A program made the position numbers and the translations under genes. 64,000 nt of DNA, from assembly GCF_028747985.1 (NCBI RefSeq), contig NZ_CP118108.1, positions 140,001-204,000 on the forward strand, given 5' to 3'. This document shows positions 1-8,687 of this stretch, one piece after another. The notes beneath the pieces were generated by a model, which worked only from the letters and a program-made list of their open reading frames with translations, searched no databases and had not been told where the DNA came from. How positions within the stretch are numbered: position 1 is the stretch's first letter; each line of letters starts with the position of its first letter. This stretch comes from Paenibacillus urinalis (GTDB lineage: Bacteria > Bacillota > Bacilli > Paenibacillales > Paenibacillaceae).

Positions 1-100
1 TTAGTAAGACCCCTTGAAGACGACGAGGTAGATAGGCTGGGGGTGGAAGTGCAGCAATGCATGGAGCTGACCAGTACTAATCGGTCGAGGGCTTATCCAA
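1..100 (+). rRNA. 23S rRNA, 3' end (partial)
   Basis: The first ~100 bases match the conserved 3' end of bacterial 23S rRNA, including the segments GACGACGAGGT, GGGTGGAAG, GAGCTGACC and TACTAATCGGTCGAGGGCTT, which closes the terminal helix. The gene enters from the left edge. The 3' end is placed near base 100 by analogy with the Bacillus terminal helix. Bases 101-257 contain short complementary segments (AGAAAGT near 112, ACTTTCT near 149) that could form the precursor processing stem. No 5S rRNA is seen after it. Confidence 0.93.
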
Positions 101-257
101 AAGATACCCAAGAAAGTGAAGCGAATGCTTCGAAGGTCAATCCGAATACTTTCTCGGGGCCCGGAACAAAACCGGGTAAACAAAGATTCTAACTTCGCAC
201 ATTGTTTCGTATCTAGTTTTCAGGGAGTAAATCCTTGAAGGTAATTACACATCTTTT

Positions 258-349
258 GGAGAGATACCCAAGTGGCTATAAGGGGACCCTCTGCTAAGGG
301 GTTAGACTGCGTAAGCGGTGCGAGGGTTCGAATCCCTCTCTCTCCGCCA
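258..349 (+). tRNA. tRNA-Ser(GCU)
   Basis: Class II tRNA with a long variable arm. The 7-bp acceptor stem GGAGAGA/TCTCTCC, GGTTCGAATCC T-loop, anticodon GCT in the loop CTGCTAA and an encoded GCCA end are visible. It is the first tRNA after the 23S gene and probably part of the rrn transcript. Confidence 0.95.
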
Positions 350-415
350 CTAATTATCTAGTTGATTTTTATAATCGGCTATGATAACATTGGACAAGTT
401 GTGTGATAAAAATAT

Positions 416-492
416 GGCGGTGTAGCTCAGCTGGCTAGAGCGTACGGTTCATACCCGTGAGGTCGGGGGTTCGATCCCCTCCGCCGCTACCA
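416..492 (+). tRNA. tRNA-Met(CAU)
   Basis: Anticodon CAT in the loop TTCATAC, acceptor GGCGGTG/CGCCGCT, encoded CCA. The body closely resembles the B. subtilis elongator tRNA-Met. It lacks the mismatched first acceptor pair of initiator tRNA. A tRNA-Ile with lysidine-modified CAU is a less likely alternative. Confidence 0.92.
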
Positions 493-501
493 TATTATAC
501 T

Positions 502-577
502 GGAGACTTAGCTCAGCTGGGAGAGCATCTGCCTTACAAGCAGAGGGTCGGGGGTTCGATCCCCTCAGTCTCCACCA
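502..577 (+). tRNA. tRNA-Val(UAC)
   Basis: Acceptor GGAGACT/AGTCTCC, anticodon TAC in the loop CTTACAA, GGTTCGATCC T-loop and encoded CCA. Third tRNA of the array, 9 bases after tRNA-Met. Confidence 0.95.
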
Positions 578-582
578 TATAC

Positions 583-658
<76 letters not shown>

Positions 659-674
659 TTTTTCAAAAAAGTTA

Positions 675-751
675 GGAACTGTGGTGTAGAGGCCTAACAT
701 GCCTGCCTGTCACGCAGGAGATCGCGGGTTCGAATCCCGTCAGTTCCGCCA
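675..751 (+). tRNA. tRNA-Asp(GUC)
   Basis: Acceptor GGAACTG/CAGTTCC, anticodon GTC in the loop CTGTCAC, GGTTCGAATCC T-loop, encoded GCCA end. It is the last tRNA before a terminator-like hairpin at 793-832. Confidence 0.95.
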
Positions 752-792
752 TTTAACTTTTGAGAAATGTTAATAAAGCACATGTTCCACGT

Positions 793-832
793 ATAAAGTG
801 GGAAAGGGTTTACCCGACACTTTATTTTTTTT
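793..832 (+). terminator. Terminator-like hairpin inside the tRNA array
   Basis: ATAAAGTG at 793-800 pairs with CACTTTAT at 818-825, with a small GGGTTTACCC hairpin in the loop, followed by a run of T to 832. It lies between tRNA-Asp and tRNA-Phe. I see no convincing promoter in the 13 bases before tRNA-Phe, so it may be a partial terminator or a processing structure. Confidence 0.6.
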
Positions 833-845
833 GCCACAATACCTT

Positions 846-918
<73 letters not shown>

Positions 919-931
919 CTTTTTTAATCCT

Positions 932-1017
932 GGAGGATTAGCGAAGTGGCCAAACGCATCAGACTGTAAATCTGCTCCCTTACGGGTTCGGTGGTTCGAA
1001 TCCATCATCCTCCACCA
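932..1017 (+). tRNA. tRNA-Tyr(GUA)
   Basis: Class II tRNA with a long variable arm. Acceptor GGAGGAT/ATCCTCC, anticodon GTA in the loop CTGTAAA, encoded CCA. Confidence 0.95.
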
Positions 1018-1027
1018 GTTTTCTTAT

Positions 1028-1100
1028 GAGCCATTAGCTCAGTTGGTAGAGCACCTGACTTTTAATCAGGGTGTCGAAGGTTCGAGTCCTTCATGGCTCA
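1028..1100 (+). tRNA. tRNA-Lys(UUU)
   Basis: Acceptor GAGCCAT/ATGGCTC, anticodon TTT in the loop CTTTTAA, discriminator A at 1100. CCA is not encoded (TCAC follows). Last tRNA of the array; a terminator follows at once. Confidence 0.94.
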
Positions 1101-1108
1101 TCACTAAA

Positions 1109-1138
1109 GTCATCAGTTTCATACTGATGGCTTTTTTT
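1109..1138 (+). terminator. Rho-independent terminator of the tRNA array
   Basis: A 9-bp stem, GTCATCAGT/ACTGATGGC (one G-T pair), with a short loop is followed by seven T. It ends the rrn-tRNA unit. Confidence 0.88.
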
Positions 1139-1334
1139 GTTGTATAATAAAGCTGAGCTTAATATGATTAAATCATTCAATGATATTTGATCACTCAGGA
1201 TATGATAATAAATCGTCATACTTATAATCTGAATACGTTGAGATCGTTAGATTGTCTAATGGTCTGTTGAATACTGGCTTACCTGCTTATTTATTGGTGT
1301 AAAACATAAAGTTGCAAAGTGGTGAGTGATGGTA

Positions 1335-2447
1335 ATGGATTATACAGTGTTATTACAGAAGCTGCAGCAAATCATGGACACCTCGTTTGAAATTAATGAG
1401 CTCCAAAGTATAGATGATACCAAATCGATTGCTGAACGAGATCTTGGAGAAGCATCGTTTGTCGTCAATGATCAGCTATACTTTCATTTGAATAATGAAA
1501 AAGAGGAACAGCCGCTTGTACTATCTGTCTCCGCTCATCGAGTCAGTGCATCAGAGAGAGCTCTTATAGAATGGATCATTACTTCAATGCAGTCTGTCTC
1601 TCCTTCGCATGCGGATCAAACAACTGATCAGTCAAATATGAAGTTACTGAGCACCTGGATTCTTGATCAGATAGACAGTGCCGAGCTACTCGCTATACCT
1701 GAAGGGCTGGATAAGCTTACGCCAGTCTTCAGCGAAGGGATTGTACCCTTTTATATAACATATGAGGGTGGCCACGATTCAGGTATTGCTTCGAAATCGA
1801 TGTACAAGCTGCTGCAATCTTACTTTGGCGGAGAGATCATGCTTGTACTGCTAGAGCAGGATAAATGGCTTGTTCTTGCAGAAGAAGCCATCGTACTGGA
1901 TCGAACAGAGCTCAAAGATATGGACCAGAGCACTGATAGGACAGAATTTGCACTTGAGAGCGAGCTGATGGCGTTTGCCGAGGGTCTATATGAAGTGGTA
2001 GCTAATGAATGGGTAGGGGTATTTAATCTATCGGTTCATTCTCCGTTGTATACTTTGGAGAGCCTGCCGAACGTAACCTCATTGCTCATGGAGACAATTC
2101 AGCTTGGGAAAGTTTTTAAAATGAGTGAGCATGTGTACTTCCCCTGGCAGTTTACACTTGAGCGCTTGGTATCCAGAATACCTGAAGAGCAGAGATCGGG
2201 CTATTTGGATGAGGTGAAGGATTCCTCCATACTTTTTGACGAGGAAACCATATCAACACTCGAGATCTTCTTTCAGCTCGATTGTAATGTCAGCGAAACC
2301 GCGAAACGTCTCTACATTCACAGAAATACGCTGATCTACCGGCTGGACAAGATAAAGCAGGAGACCGGTCTAGATGTTCGGAGCTTTAAAGACGCGGTTT
2401 TGGTGAAGCTGACACTGCTCTTGTACAAAGTGACGAAAAGGCTCTGA
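1335..2447 (+). CDS. PucR/CdaR-type helix-turn-helix regulator
   Basis: About 371 residues. The last ~60 residues hold a PucR-type HTH (CNVSETAKRLYIHRNTLIYR), the DNA-binding form of the PucR and CdaR (sugar-diacid) families. The N-terminal ~300 residues have no motif I recognise and probably form a sensory or dimer domain. The ATG at 1335 is preferred because GGTGAG at 1321-1326 lies 8 bases upstream; GTG 1326 and ATG 1329 are in frame but sit on that site. It precedes a sugar ABC ATPase gene by 143 bases in the same direction, so it may control that gene; this is inference from position only. Ligand unknown. Confidence 0.82.
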   Translation: MDYTVLLQKLQQIMDTSFEINELQSIDDTKSIAERDLGEASFVVNDQLYFHLNNEKEEQPLVLSVSAHRVSASERALIEWIITSMQSVSPSHADQTTDQSNMKLLSTWILDQIDSAELLAIPEGLDKLTPVFSEGIVPFYITYEGGHDSGIASKSMYKLLQSYFGGEIMLVLLEQDKWLVLAEEAIVLDRTELKDMDQSTDRTEFALESELMAFAEGLYEVVANEWVGVFNLSVHSPLYTLESLPNVTSLLMETIQLGKVFKMSEHVYFPWQFTLERLVSRIPEEQRSGYLDEVKDSSILFDEETISTLEIFFQLDCNVSETAKRLYIHRNTLIYRLDKIKQETGLDVRSFKDAVLVKLTLLLYKVTKRL

Positions 2448-2590
2448 TTTTTTTGTATGAATTGTGCATAGTCATAAGAGACCTAACTAGGTTAATATAA
2501 GAACAGGAAATGAATTCGATTACATTGTTGATACTGCTGTGTGTATTCGTTTACATTAATTAATGAAATTATGCTGAGGAGGCAATAATC

Positions 2591-3715
2591 ATGGCTGGTG
2601 TACGTTTAGAACATATCTACAAACAATATCCAGGTTCAGATAAGGCGACGGTAGTTGATATCAACTTAGACATTAAGGATAAAGAGTTTCTGGTACTTGT
2701 AGGTCCTTCCGGTTGCGGTAAATCCACAACACTTCGAATGATTGCCGGCCTTGAGGAAATCTCCGACGGTAAACTATATATTGGTGATCGTGTCGTTAAC
2801 GACGTGGCTCCAAAAGACCGCGATATCGCGATGGTATTCCAATCCTATGCCCTGTATCCGCATATGAACGTGTATCAGAACATGGCATTCGGTTTGAAAC
2901 TTCGCAAAGTGAAAAAAGAAGAAATTGATAAGAGCGTTCGCGAAGCAGCTAGAATTCTCGATATCGAGCATTTGCTGGATCGTAAACCAAAAGCTCTGTC
3001 CGGTGGTCAGCGTCAGCGTGTCGCTTTGGGACGTGCGATCGTTCGTAATCCACAAGTCTTCTTGATGGATGAGCCGCTCTCCAACTTGGATGCTAAGCTT
3101 CGTGGACAGATGCGTGCAGAGATTACTAAACTGGCTAAGCGTTTGGAAACAACCGTTATCTACGTAACGCATGATCAGATCGAAGCGATGACGATGGGTG
3201 ATCGTATCGTAGTAATGAAAGACGGATATATTCAACAAGCTGCTTCTCCGGAAGAGCTGTACAATAATCCGACGAACTTGTTCGTTGCCGGCTTTATCGG
3301 ATCTCCAACAATGAACTTCATCAACGGTAAGCTGTCTCAACAAGGAGACACACTTCGTTTTACAGCTACCGGTCTTGATGTAGAAATCCCACAAGGGAAA
3401 GCTCAAATCTTGAAGAGCAAAGGTTATGCAGGTAAAGAAGTGATTCTGGGTGTTCGTCCAGAAGATATTCATGAAGAGCCAGTATTCCTGGAAGCTTCCC
3501 CGCATACCGTGTTTACTGCTAAAGTAGACGTAAGTGAGAACCTTGGTCACGAATTGCTCTTGTACCTGAGCGGTGTAGGCAGTGATGTTACTATCGCCCG
3601 TGTTGATGGACGTTCCAACACTCGTGATGGCAGCACTGTAAAAATGGCGATTGACATGAACAAGGTTCATATCTTCGATAAAGAAACAGAAGCTAATGTA
3701 CTTGTTCAAGACTAA
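2591..3715 (+). CDS. ugpC: UgpC/MsmX-type carbohydrate ABC transporter ATPase
   Basis: A 374-residue CUT1-family ATPase. Walker A GPSGCGKST (38-46), Q-loop near 84, signature LSGGQ (136-140), Walker B VFLMDE (156-161) and a C-terminal MalK-like OB domain are visible. The family energises sugar importers in the membrane; in B. subtilis the homologue MsmX serves several importers whose operons lack an ATPase. Here too it stands alone, without permeases, so a shared role is likely, including for the ATPase-less importer at 40.2-43.6 kb. Start ATG follows a strong GAGGAGGC site. A terminator at 3736 makes it a single-gene unit or the end of a unit with the preceding regulator. The symbols ugpC, msmX and msmK are all used for this family. 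Confidence 0.95.
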   Translation: MAGVRLEHIYKQYPGSDKATVVDINLDIKDKEFLVLVGPSGCGKSTTLRMIAGLEEISDGKLYIGDRVVNDVAPKDRDIAMVFQSYALYPHMNVYQNMAFGLKLRKVKKEEIDKSVREAARILDIEHLLDRKPKALSGGQRQRVALGRAIVRNPQVFLMDEPLSNLDAKLRGQMRAEITKLAKRLETTVIYVTHDQIEAMTMGDRIVVMKDGYIQQAASPEELYNNPTNLFVAGFIGSPTMNFINGKLSQQGDTLRFTATGLDVEIPQGKAQILKSKGYAGKEVILGVRPEDIHEEPVFLEASPHTVFTAKVDVSENLGHELLLYLSGVGSDVTIARVDGRSNTRDGSTVKMAIDMNKVHIFDKETEANVLVQD

Positions 3716-3735
3716 GATCTTTGGACAGAATAGAG

Positions 3736-3780
3736 AGGGTTGTCTTGGCTTAGCGCCAGGGCAGCCCTTTTCATTTTTTT
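3736..3780 (+). terminator. Terminator after the sugar ABC ATPase
   Basis: A 13-bp stem from 3736-3748 to 3756-3768 (four G-T pairs) is followed by a T-rich tract. The remaining bases to hprK at 3986 show no further gene. Confidence 0.85.
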
Positions 3781-3985
3781 ATAGGTGCTAGATTGCCCTG
3801 CCATGGTATGAACATTGCATTCAGCACTAATTTCCTATACGATAATGACATTGAAGCTAGGTAAAGAGATGTACATAACACACGTAAACCGAATTTATTT
3901 CGCATACTAAGGTATTATGAAATGGATTCAACAGTAACATAATTCGCAGGAGTCATCCTGATTGTAATGGAAGGAAGAATCCAAC

Positions 3986-4924
3986 ATGGCTAAAAAAGTA
4001 AAAGTAACAGAGCTGGCTAATGAATTTCAGCTTGAGGTTGTATCGGGTGAAAAAGGACTCAAGCGTCCGATTACAGTAGATGATCTGAACAGACCAGGCC
4101 TTGAAATGGCAGGTTATTTTGAATACTATCCAACGGAACGGGTACAGCTGCTTGGCAAAACAGAGCTTGCTTTCTTGCGGATGCTGCCTGAAGAAGAACG
4201 TCGTGATCGAATGAGCCGTCTATGTCATGAGGAAACACCATGTATTGTGGTGACACGCTGTCTTGATGTGCCACAGGAGCTGGTCGATATCAGTAATGAG
4301 CGTGACCTGCCCGTTCTGCGCAGCCCAATGTCGACTACGATCTTATCCAGCCGCATTACGGGTTTCTTGGAAGGGAAGCTTGCGCCGACGACAACCATTC
4401 ATGGGGTTTTGTGCGACGTATATGGCATCGGTCTTCTCATCACCGGAAGCAGTGGAATTGGTAAGAGTGAGGCGGCTCTTGAACTCGTGAAGAGGGGTCA
4501 TCGTCTCGTTGCAGATGATGCAGTTGAGATCAGCCAAACGGCAGATAATCAATTACATGGTACTGCACCTGAGCTGATCAGACATTTACTTGAGATTCGC
4601 GGCGTCGGGATTATCAATGTAATGACACTATTTGGTGTAGGGGCTATTCGAAACCATAAGAGAATTACACTTGTTGTACGGCTTGAGGCGTGGCAGCAGG
4701 ATAAACAGTATGACCGTCTTGGACTGGACGAGGAGACGACTCGTATTATTGATACAGATGTGCCGCTCGTAACGATTCCGGTTCGTCCTGGTCGTAACCT
4801 AGGGGTCATTATTGAAGTAGCGGCAATGAATTTCCGCTTGAAACGAATGGGCGTTAACGCTGCGCTTCAATTTACGAACAAGCTGACGGCAACGATCGCG
4901 GAAGATAATGATGATATGGACTGA
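3986..4924 (+). CDS. hprK: HPr kinase/phosphorylase
   Basis: 312 residues, the usual length. This bifunctional enzyme phosphorylates and dephosphorylates Ser46 of HPr and Crh and so sets carbon catabolite repression. Seen: Walker A GSSGIGKS (154-161), the catalytic region VADDAVEI (175-182) and the HPrK signature [13 protein letters not shown]. The start ATG has GGAAGGA upstream. It heads the hprK-lgt-ppaX-acyltransferase cluster, the same order as in B. subtilis. Its substrate Ser46 is present in the Crh-like protein encoded at 23794. Confidence 0.97.
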   Translation: MAKKVKVTELANEFQLEVVSGEKGLKRPITVDDLNRPGLEMAGYFEYYPTERVQLLGKTELAFLRMLPEEERRDRMSRLCHEETPCIVVTRCLDVPQELVDISNERDLPVLRSPMSTTILSSRITGFLEGKLAPTTTIHGVLCDVYGIGLLITGSSGIGKSEAALELVKRGHRLVADDAVEISQTADNQLHGTAPELIRHLLEIRGVGIINVMTLFGVGAIRNHKRITLVVRLEAWQQDKQYDRLGLDEETTRIIDTDVPLVTIPVRPGRNLGVIIEVAAMNFRLKRMGVNAALQFTNKLTATIAEDNDDMD

Positions 4925-4965
4925 TATAATTAACAAAAGTGATGATAAATTTAAGGAGTGGACAA

Positions 4966-5988
4966 ATGGGCACCTTATTACTTGATCCTATTGCTTTTTC
5001 CATTGGCTCTCTTAATGTTCATTGGTATGGGCTTATATTAGGGACCGCAGCCATTGCAGGTTTACTGCTGGCTATGCAGGAAGGGAAACGTTTCGGTATA
5101 CCTTCTGATTTCTTTATGGATTTATTACTGCTGGGTGTCCCTTCGGCCATTATCGGGGCAAGAATTTATTATGTTGCCTTTCAATGGGATGACTACAAGG
5201 ACAACTTCTGGGATGTATTTAAGATATGGCAGGGCGGTATTGCTATATATGGTGCGCTGATCGGGGCCATCATTTGTGCATTTTTCTATTTCAGACATAA
5301 GGGATATAACTTCTGGAGAATTGTAGACATATGTGCCCCGGGACTACTTATCGGTCAGGCCATCGGCCGCTGGGGGAACTTCGTGAATCAGGAAGCATAT
5401 GGCGGGCCTGTGGAAGAATCCTTCCTCAGAAATACCCTTCATCTCCCTGACTTTATAGTTAATCAGATGAACGTACAAGGTACATATCATCATCCGGCAT
5501 TTTTATATGAGTCGATCTGGAACATCGTTGGGCTCCTGCTATTCTTCATTCTGCGTCGTCAAAGATTTATGCGTGCCGGGGAGCTCTTCTTGTCTTACTT
5601 CATCTGGTATTCCATCGGACGCTTCTTTATTGAAGGACTGCGTACTGACAGCCTGGCATTCCAAGGCCCTGAATGGCTTGCATCGCTGATCCACGGTATG
5701 TGGTCACCGATGACCGCTATGGGCTTCGAAGAAGGCTATTTAGACCCGGCTTACGGCAATATCCGAATCTCACAGCTGCTGGCTATCGCTTTTGTGTTGA
5801 TTGCAATCGTACTGATTGTTGTGCGCCGAGTGACGGGTGCCTCTAAGGAACGTTATTCAGATCCGATTGTGTCCACGAAGACACCGGCAGTGAAGGCAGA
5901 TGACGAGCTGACAAGTATGGATAAGGAAAAGGACAACAAAGACGCTTCTCACAGCAACAAGGGGAGCTCTGATCAGAAAAAGGAGTAG
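4966..5988 (+). CDS. lgt: Prolipoprotein diacylglyceryl transferase
   Basis: Integral membrane enzyme that moves diacylglycerol from phosphatidylglycerol to the lipobox cysteine of prelipoproteins. The Lgt signature GRWGNFVNQEAYGG and several hydrophobic segments are visible. The product is about 340 residues, longer than many Lgt proteins because of a charged, Lys/Asp/Ser-rich cytoplasmic tail of ~50 residues. ATG 4966 is chosen because AAGGAG at 4953-4958 lies 7 bases before it; in-frame GTG 4939 lies upstream of that site. A lipoprotein substrate encoded in this window is the sugar-binding protein at 40224. Confidence 0.96.
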   Translation: MGTLLLDPIAFSIGSLNVHWYGLILGTAAIAGLLLAMQEGKRFGIPSDFFMDLLLLGVPSAIIGARIYYVAFQWDDYKDNFWDVFKIWQGGIAIYGALIGAIICAFFYFRHKGYNFWRIVDICAPGLLIGQAIGRWGNFVNQEAYGGPVEESFLRNTLHLPDFIVNQMNVQGTYHHPAFLYESIWNIVGLLLFFILRRQRFMRAGELFLSYFIWYSIGRFFIEGLRTDSLAFQGPEWLASLIHGMWSPMTAMGFEEGYLDPAYGNIRISQLLAIAFVLIAIVLIVVRRVTGASKERYSDPIVSTKTPAVKADDELTSMDKEKDNKDASHSNKGSSDQKKE

Positions 5989-5994
5989 TCCAGC

Positions 5995-6639
5995 ATGATT
6001 AACACGGTTTTATTTGATTTAGATGGAACAATAATAGATACGAACGAGCTGATTATCAGCTCGTTTCTGCATGTCCTGGAGCAGCTTGGCCCACGAGCAC
6101 TTCCGCGCGAAGAGATTATTCCGCATATGGGTGGGACACTGGAGCAGCAAATGCAGGCTTTTACAGGAAAGACCGATGTAGCTGAATATGTTACAGGCTA
6201 TCGTGCATACAATGCGATCCATCATGATGCCATGGTGAATCCCTTCCCGAATGTTACAGAGGTCTGTGAGGAGCTTCGTAAGCAAGGAATTCGAATGGGT
6301 GTAGTTACGACAAAGATTCGGCCAAGTACACTGAAGGTGCTGGAAATGTATGATCTTAAGAAGTATATGGAGGTCATCGTTACGGTTACAGATGTGACGC
6401 ATCCCAAACCGCATCCGGAGCCGGTTCAAAAGGCAGTTGAGGAGCTTGGAGCCGATCCAGCCCAAACCTTGATGGTTGGTGACAGTCCTGTCGATATCCA
6501 GTCTGCAAAAGCAGCGGGAGTCTTAGCAGCAGGGGTAGCCTGGTCATTGAAGGGTGAGGCGAAGCTGCGGGAGTACGGGCCGGATTATATTTTGCATGAC
6601 ATGAACGATATATTGACTATAATCCAGAAGGAGCAGTAA
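5995..6639 (+). CDS. ppaX: Pyrophosphatase PpaX (HAD family)
   Basis: 214 residues, HAD superfamily. Motif I DLDGT carries the nucleophile Asp8 and acid Asp10; later motifs are VVTTK (motif II), KPHPEP (Lys of motif III) and GDSPVD (motif IV). In B. subtilis PpaX hydrolyses the pyrophosphate released by HprK when it dephosphorylates P-Ser-HPr, and the gene follows hprK and lgt as here. It starts 6 bases after lgt, with AAAGGAG inside the end of lgt, so translation is probably coupled. Confidence 0.94.
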   Translation: MINTVLFDLDGTIIDTNELIISSFLHVLEQLGPRALPREEIIPHMGGTLEQQMQAFTGKTDVAEYVTGYRAYNAIHHDAMVNPFPNVTEVCEELRKQGIRMGVVTTKIRPSTLKVLEMYDLKKYMEVIVTVTDVTHPKPHPEPVQKAVEELGADPAQTLMVGDSPVDIQSAKAAGVLAAGVAWSLKGEAKLREYGPDYILHDMNDILTIIQKEQ

Positions 6640-6641
6640 TT

Positions 6642-7166
6642 GTGAGAAAGGTGGAGCGTTATCCTGTAGAGGGACACAATGCATTGTGGCATATTTACCG
6701 TACGGTGAGTCCCTTTAAGGGGGTTCGCAATTTCATCTGGATCCAGCTCTCAAGATACTGCCCGATTCTGCCTTTGAAGAACTGGATCTACCGAAGCCGG
6801 CTGCGAATGCAGGTAGGAGATTATACCGCGTTTGGACTTATGGTGATGGTGGATGTGTTTTTTCCGGAGAGGATCAAGATCGGCACCAACTCTGTCATCG
6901 GGTATAACACGACAATTCTCGCGCATGAGTATCTCATTAAGGAGTATCGGCTTGGGGATGTTGTGATCGGTGATCATGTGCTGATCGGAGCGAATTCAAC
7001 GATCCTGCCTGGTGTGACCATTGGAGATGGTGCGGTCGTTGCTGCCGGGTCTGTAGTTCATAAAGATGTTGCACCGGGGGCTTTTGTTGGCGGTAATCCG
7101 CTTCGAGAGCTGAAGTCCAAGGCTGAGATTACTACTGAAAATGAGTCGAAAAGTGAGCCGATGTGA
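6642..7166 (+). CDS. Left-handed beta-helix acyltransferase (YvoF-like)
   Basis: 174 residues. The C-terminal half has the hexapeptide pattern of trimeric acetyltransferases (IKIGTNSVIGYN, VVIGDHVLIGAN, VTIGDGAVVAAGSVV, then DVAPGAFVGGNP). The acceptor substrate is unknown. The GTG start at 6642 lies 2 bases after the ppaX stop, with AGAAGGAG at 6627-6634, so the genes are translationally coupled. B. subtilis has an equivalent gene, yvoF, at the same place between ppaX and hisZ. Confidence 0.88.
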   Translation: MRKVERYPVEGHNALWHIYRTVSPFKGVRNFIWIQLSRYCPILPLKNWIYRSRLRMQVGDYTAFGLMVMVDVFFPERIKIGTNSVIGYNTTILAHEYLIKEYRLGDVVIGDHVLIGANSTILPGVTIGDGAVVAAGSVVHKDVAPGAFVGGNPLRELKSKAEITTENESKSEPM

Positions 7167-7224
7167 ATCAAGGCGAGTCAACAGCAACGCAAATAGGTTA
7201 TGACTAGGATAGAAAAGAAAAATA

Positions 7225-7247
7225 GGGACCCAGTGAGGTCCTTTTTT
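7225..7247 (+). terminator. Terminator after the hprK cluster
   Basis: GGGACC and GGTCCT pair around a 6-base loop and are followed by six T. The stem is short but well placed, 58 bases after the acyltransferase stop. Confidence 0.72.
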
Positions 7248-7304
7248 CGTATAAAAAAACTCCATTACTATGTGAACGGGATGCTCCCTAAAGCTCGAGA
7301 TGAA

Positions 7305-7333
7305 TTGACGTGTTATGGAAGACGTGATATTAT
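7305..7333 (+). promoter_or_regulatory. Sigma-A promoter of the his operon
   Basis: TTGACG at 7305-7310, a 17-base spacer and TATTAT at 7328-7333, 100 bases before hisZ. I see no T-box hallmark (AGGGTGGNACCGCG) in the leader, so tRNA-His control is not supported by this sequence. Confidence 0.72.
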
Positions 7334-7432
7334 ATCGAATAATTCTTTAATTTGTTAGATTGGTAGCACTTTAACGCAATAAAGATATGTTCGTGAATAC
7401 AATGACAATATAAATAATGAGGAGAAATTCAA

Positions 7433-8653
7433 ATGTCTAAACCAAAGGGCTTTGAAAAACCAGCTGGTGTACGCGACTATCTGCCTCATGTGGTTGATAA
7501 ACTGCGCCGCATCGAGTATCGGGTACTGGAGTGCATGGGCAGCTGGGGATATCGCCAGATTATAACGCCTTCCATGGAATACTATGACACGGTGGGTGTT
7601 GCCAGCTCGACCTCGGATAAGAAACTGTTTAAACTGCTCAACAATCGAGGAACTACGCTTGTCCTTCGTTCTGATATGACAGCACCAATTGCACGGGTTG
7701 TATCTTCACTTCTCAAGGAGGAGAAGCTGCCTCTGCGTCTGTCTTATCATGCGAATGTGTTCCGAGCCATTGAAGAGGAAGCCGGAAGGGAAGCGGAATT
7801 TTTTCAGACAGGTGTGGAGCTGGTTGGAGACGACTCGCCTGAAGCCGATGCGGAGGTGGTTGCTCTGGCTATTGCTTCTTTGAAAGCGGCAGGAGTTCAG
7901 TCCTTTAAGATCGCGATGGGACATGTGGGGTTCTTGAACGGGCTATTTGAAGAAATTGTTCCAGGCCAGAAGGAATTGCAGGAGGAGCTTAAGGAAGTCC
8001 TGCTGAAGCGTGACTATGTCGGTTATCGTGAGAAGATTGACGAGCTGCCGCTTGAAGACGAATCGAAGGAACGGATGAACGCGATTCTGCGCCTGCGCGG
8101 AGGGAAGGAGATCTGCAGTAAGGCAGAGCAGCTGAGTGCAAGCCGTGAAGCTCGCAGCTCGATGAACCATCTCTGCAGCGTATGGGAGGTGCTTGAAGCG
8201 TACGGGGTGTCACAGCATGTGTTGATTGATCTGACGATGATCGGCGACTTCTCCTATTACACAGGCATGACCTTCGAGGGATATGCAGCCGAGCTGGGAT
8301 CCCCGGTATGCAGTGGAGGCAGATATGACAAATTGCTGAAGCAGTTTGGTAAAGACGTGCCCGCTACCGGCTTTGCGCTCAAGACAAACCGAATTGTCGA
8401 CGGGGTAAGGGGAATTCGTGTGGAGCAGCCGCTGCCTGTACTTATTGAATATACCAAGGAGCACCGGACAGAGGCCTTGTCACGGGCAGGCGAGATGAGA
8501 AGCGAAGGACGAATTGTTGTCACCAGGCTGATGGCAAGAGATGACGATCGTTATAATCAGGCCATTGAAATGGGTGAGCAGGGCTCTAACTATGCGGTGT
8601 CTATGCTCCAGGGAAAATATGAGAAGGTGTATACTTACAGTAATTCTATCTAA
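7433..8653 (+). CDS. hisZ: ATP phosphoribosyltransferase regulatory subunit
   Basis: 406 residues, related to the catalytic core of histidyl-tRNA synthetase but lacking the C-terminal anticodon-binding domain. It pairs with the short form of HisG, encoded next, to form the hetero-octameric first enzyme of histidine biosynthesis and carries histidine feedback control. Class II synthetase-like features include the N-terminal GVRDYLP region and LRSDMTAPIARVV. The start ATG has AATGAGGAG upstream. First gene of the his operon. Confidence 0.96.
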   Translation: MSKPKGFEKPAGVRDYLPHVVDKLRRIEYRVLECMGSWGYRQIITPSMEYYDTVGVASSTSDKKLFKLLNNRGTTLVLRSDMTAPIARVVSSLLKEEKLPLRLSYHANVFRAIEEEAGREAEFFQTGVELVGDDSPEADAEVVALAIASLKAAGVQSFKIAMGHVGFLNGLFEEIVPGQKELQEELKEVLLKRDYVGYREKIDELPLEDESKERMNAILRLRGGKEICSKAEQLSASREARSSMNHLCSVWEVLEAYGVSQHVLIDLTMIGDFSYYTGMTFEGYAAELGSPVCSGGRYDKLLKQFGKDVPATGFALKTNRIVDGVRGIRVEQPLPVLIEYTKEHRTEALSRAGEMRSEGRIVVTRLMARDDDRYNQAIEMGEQGSNYAVSMLQGKYEKVYTYSNSI

Positions 8654-8687
8654 GTCAGCAGGAGGCTAGAAGGAGGGAGTGTCAAAC

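Noticed and set aside
2774..3709. Long minus-strand open frame opposite the sugar ABC ATPase gene
   Set aside because: It is antisense to a clear gene with full ABC motifs, has no recognisable domain and no good ribosome binding site; codon bias of the real gene explains it.
7248..7432. T-box or histidine attenuator in the his leader
   Set aside because: No AGGGTGG-type T-box core, no terminator and no His-codon run are visible; only a plain promoter is supported.
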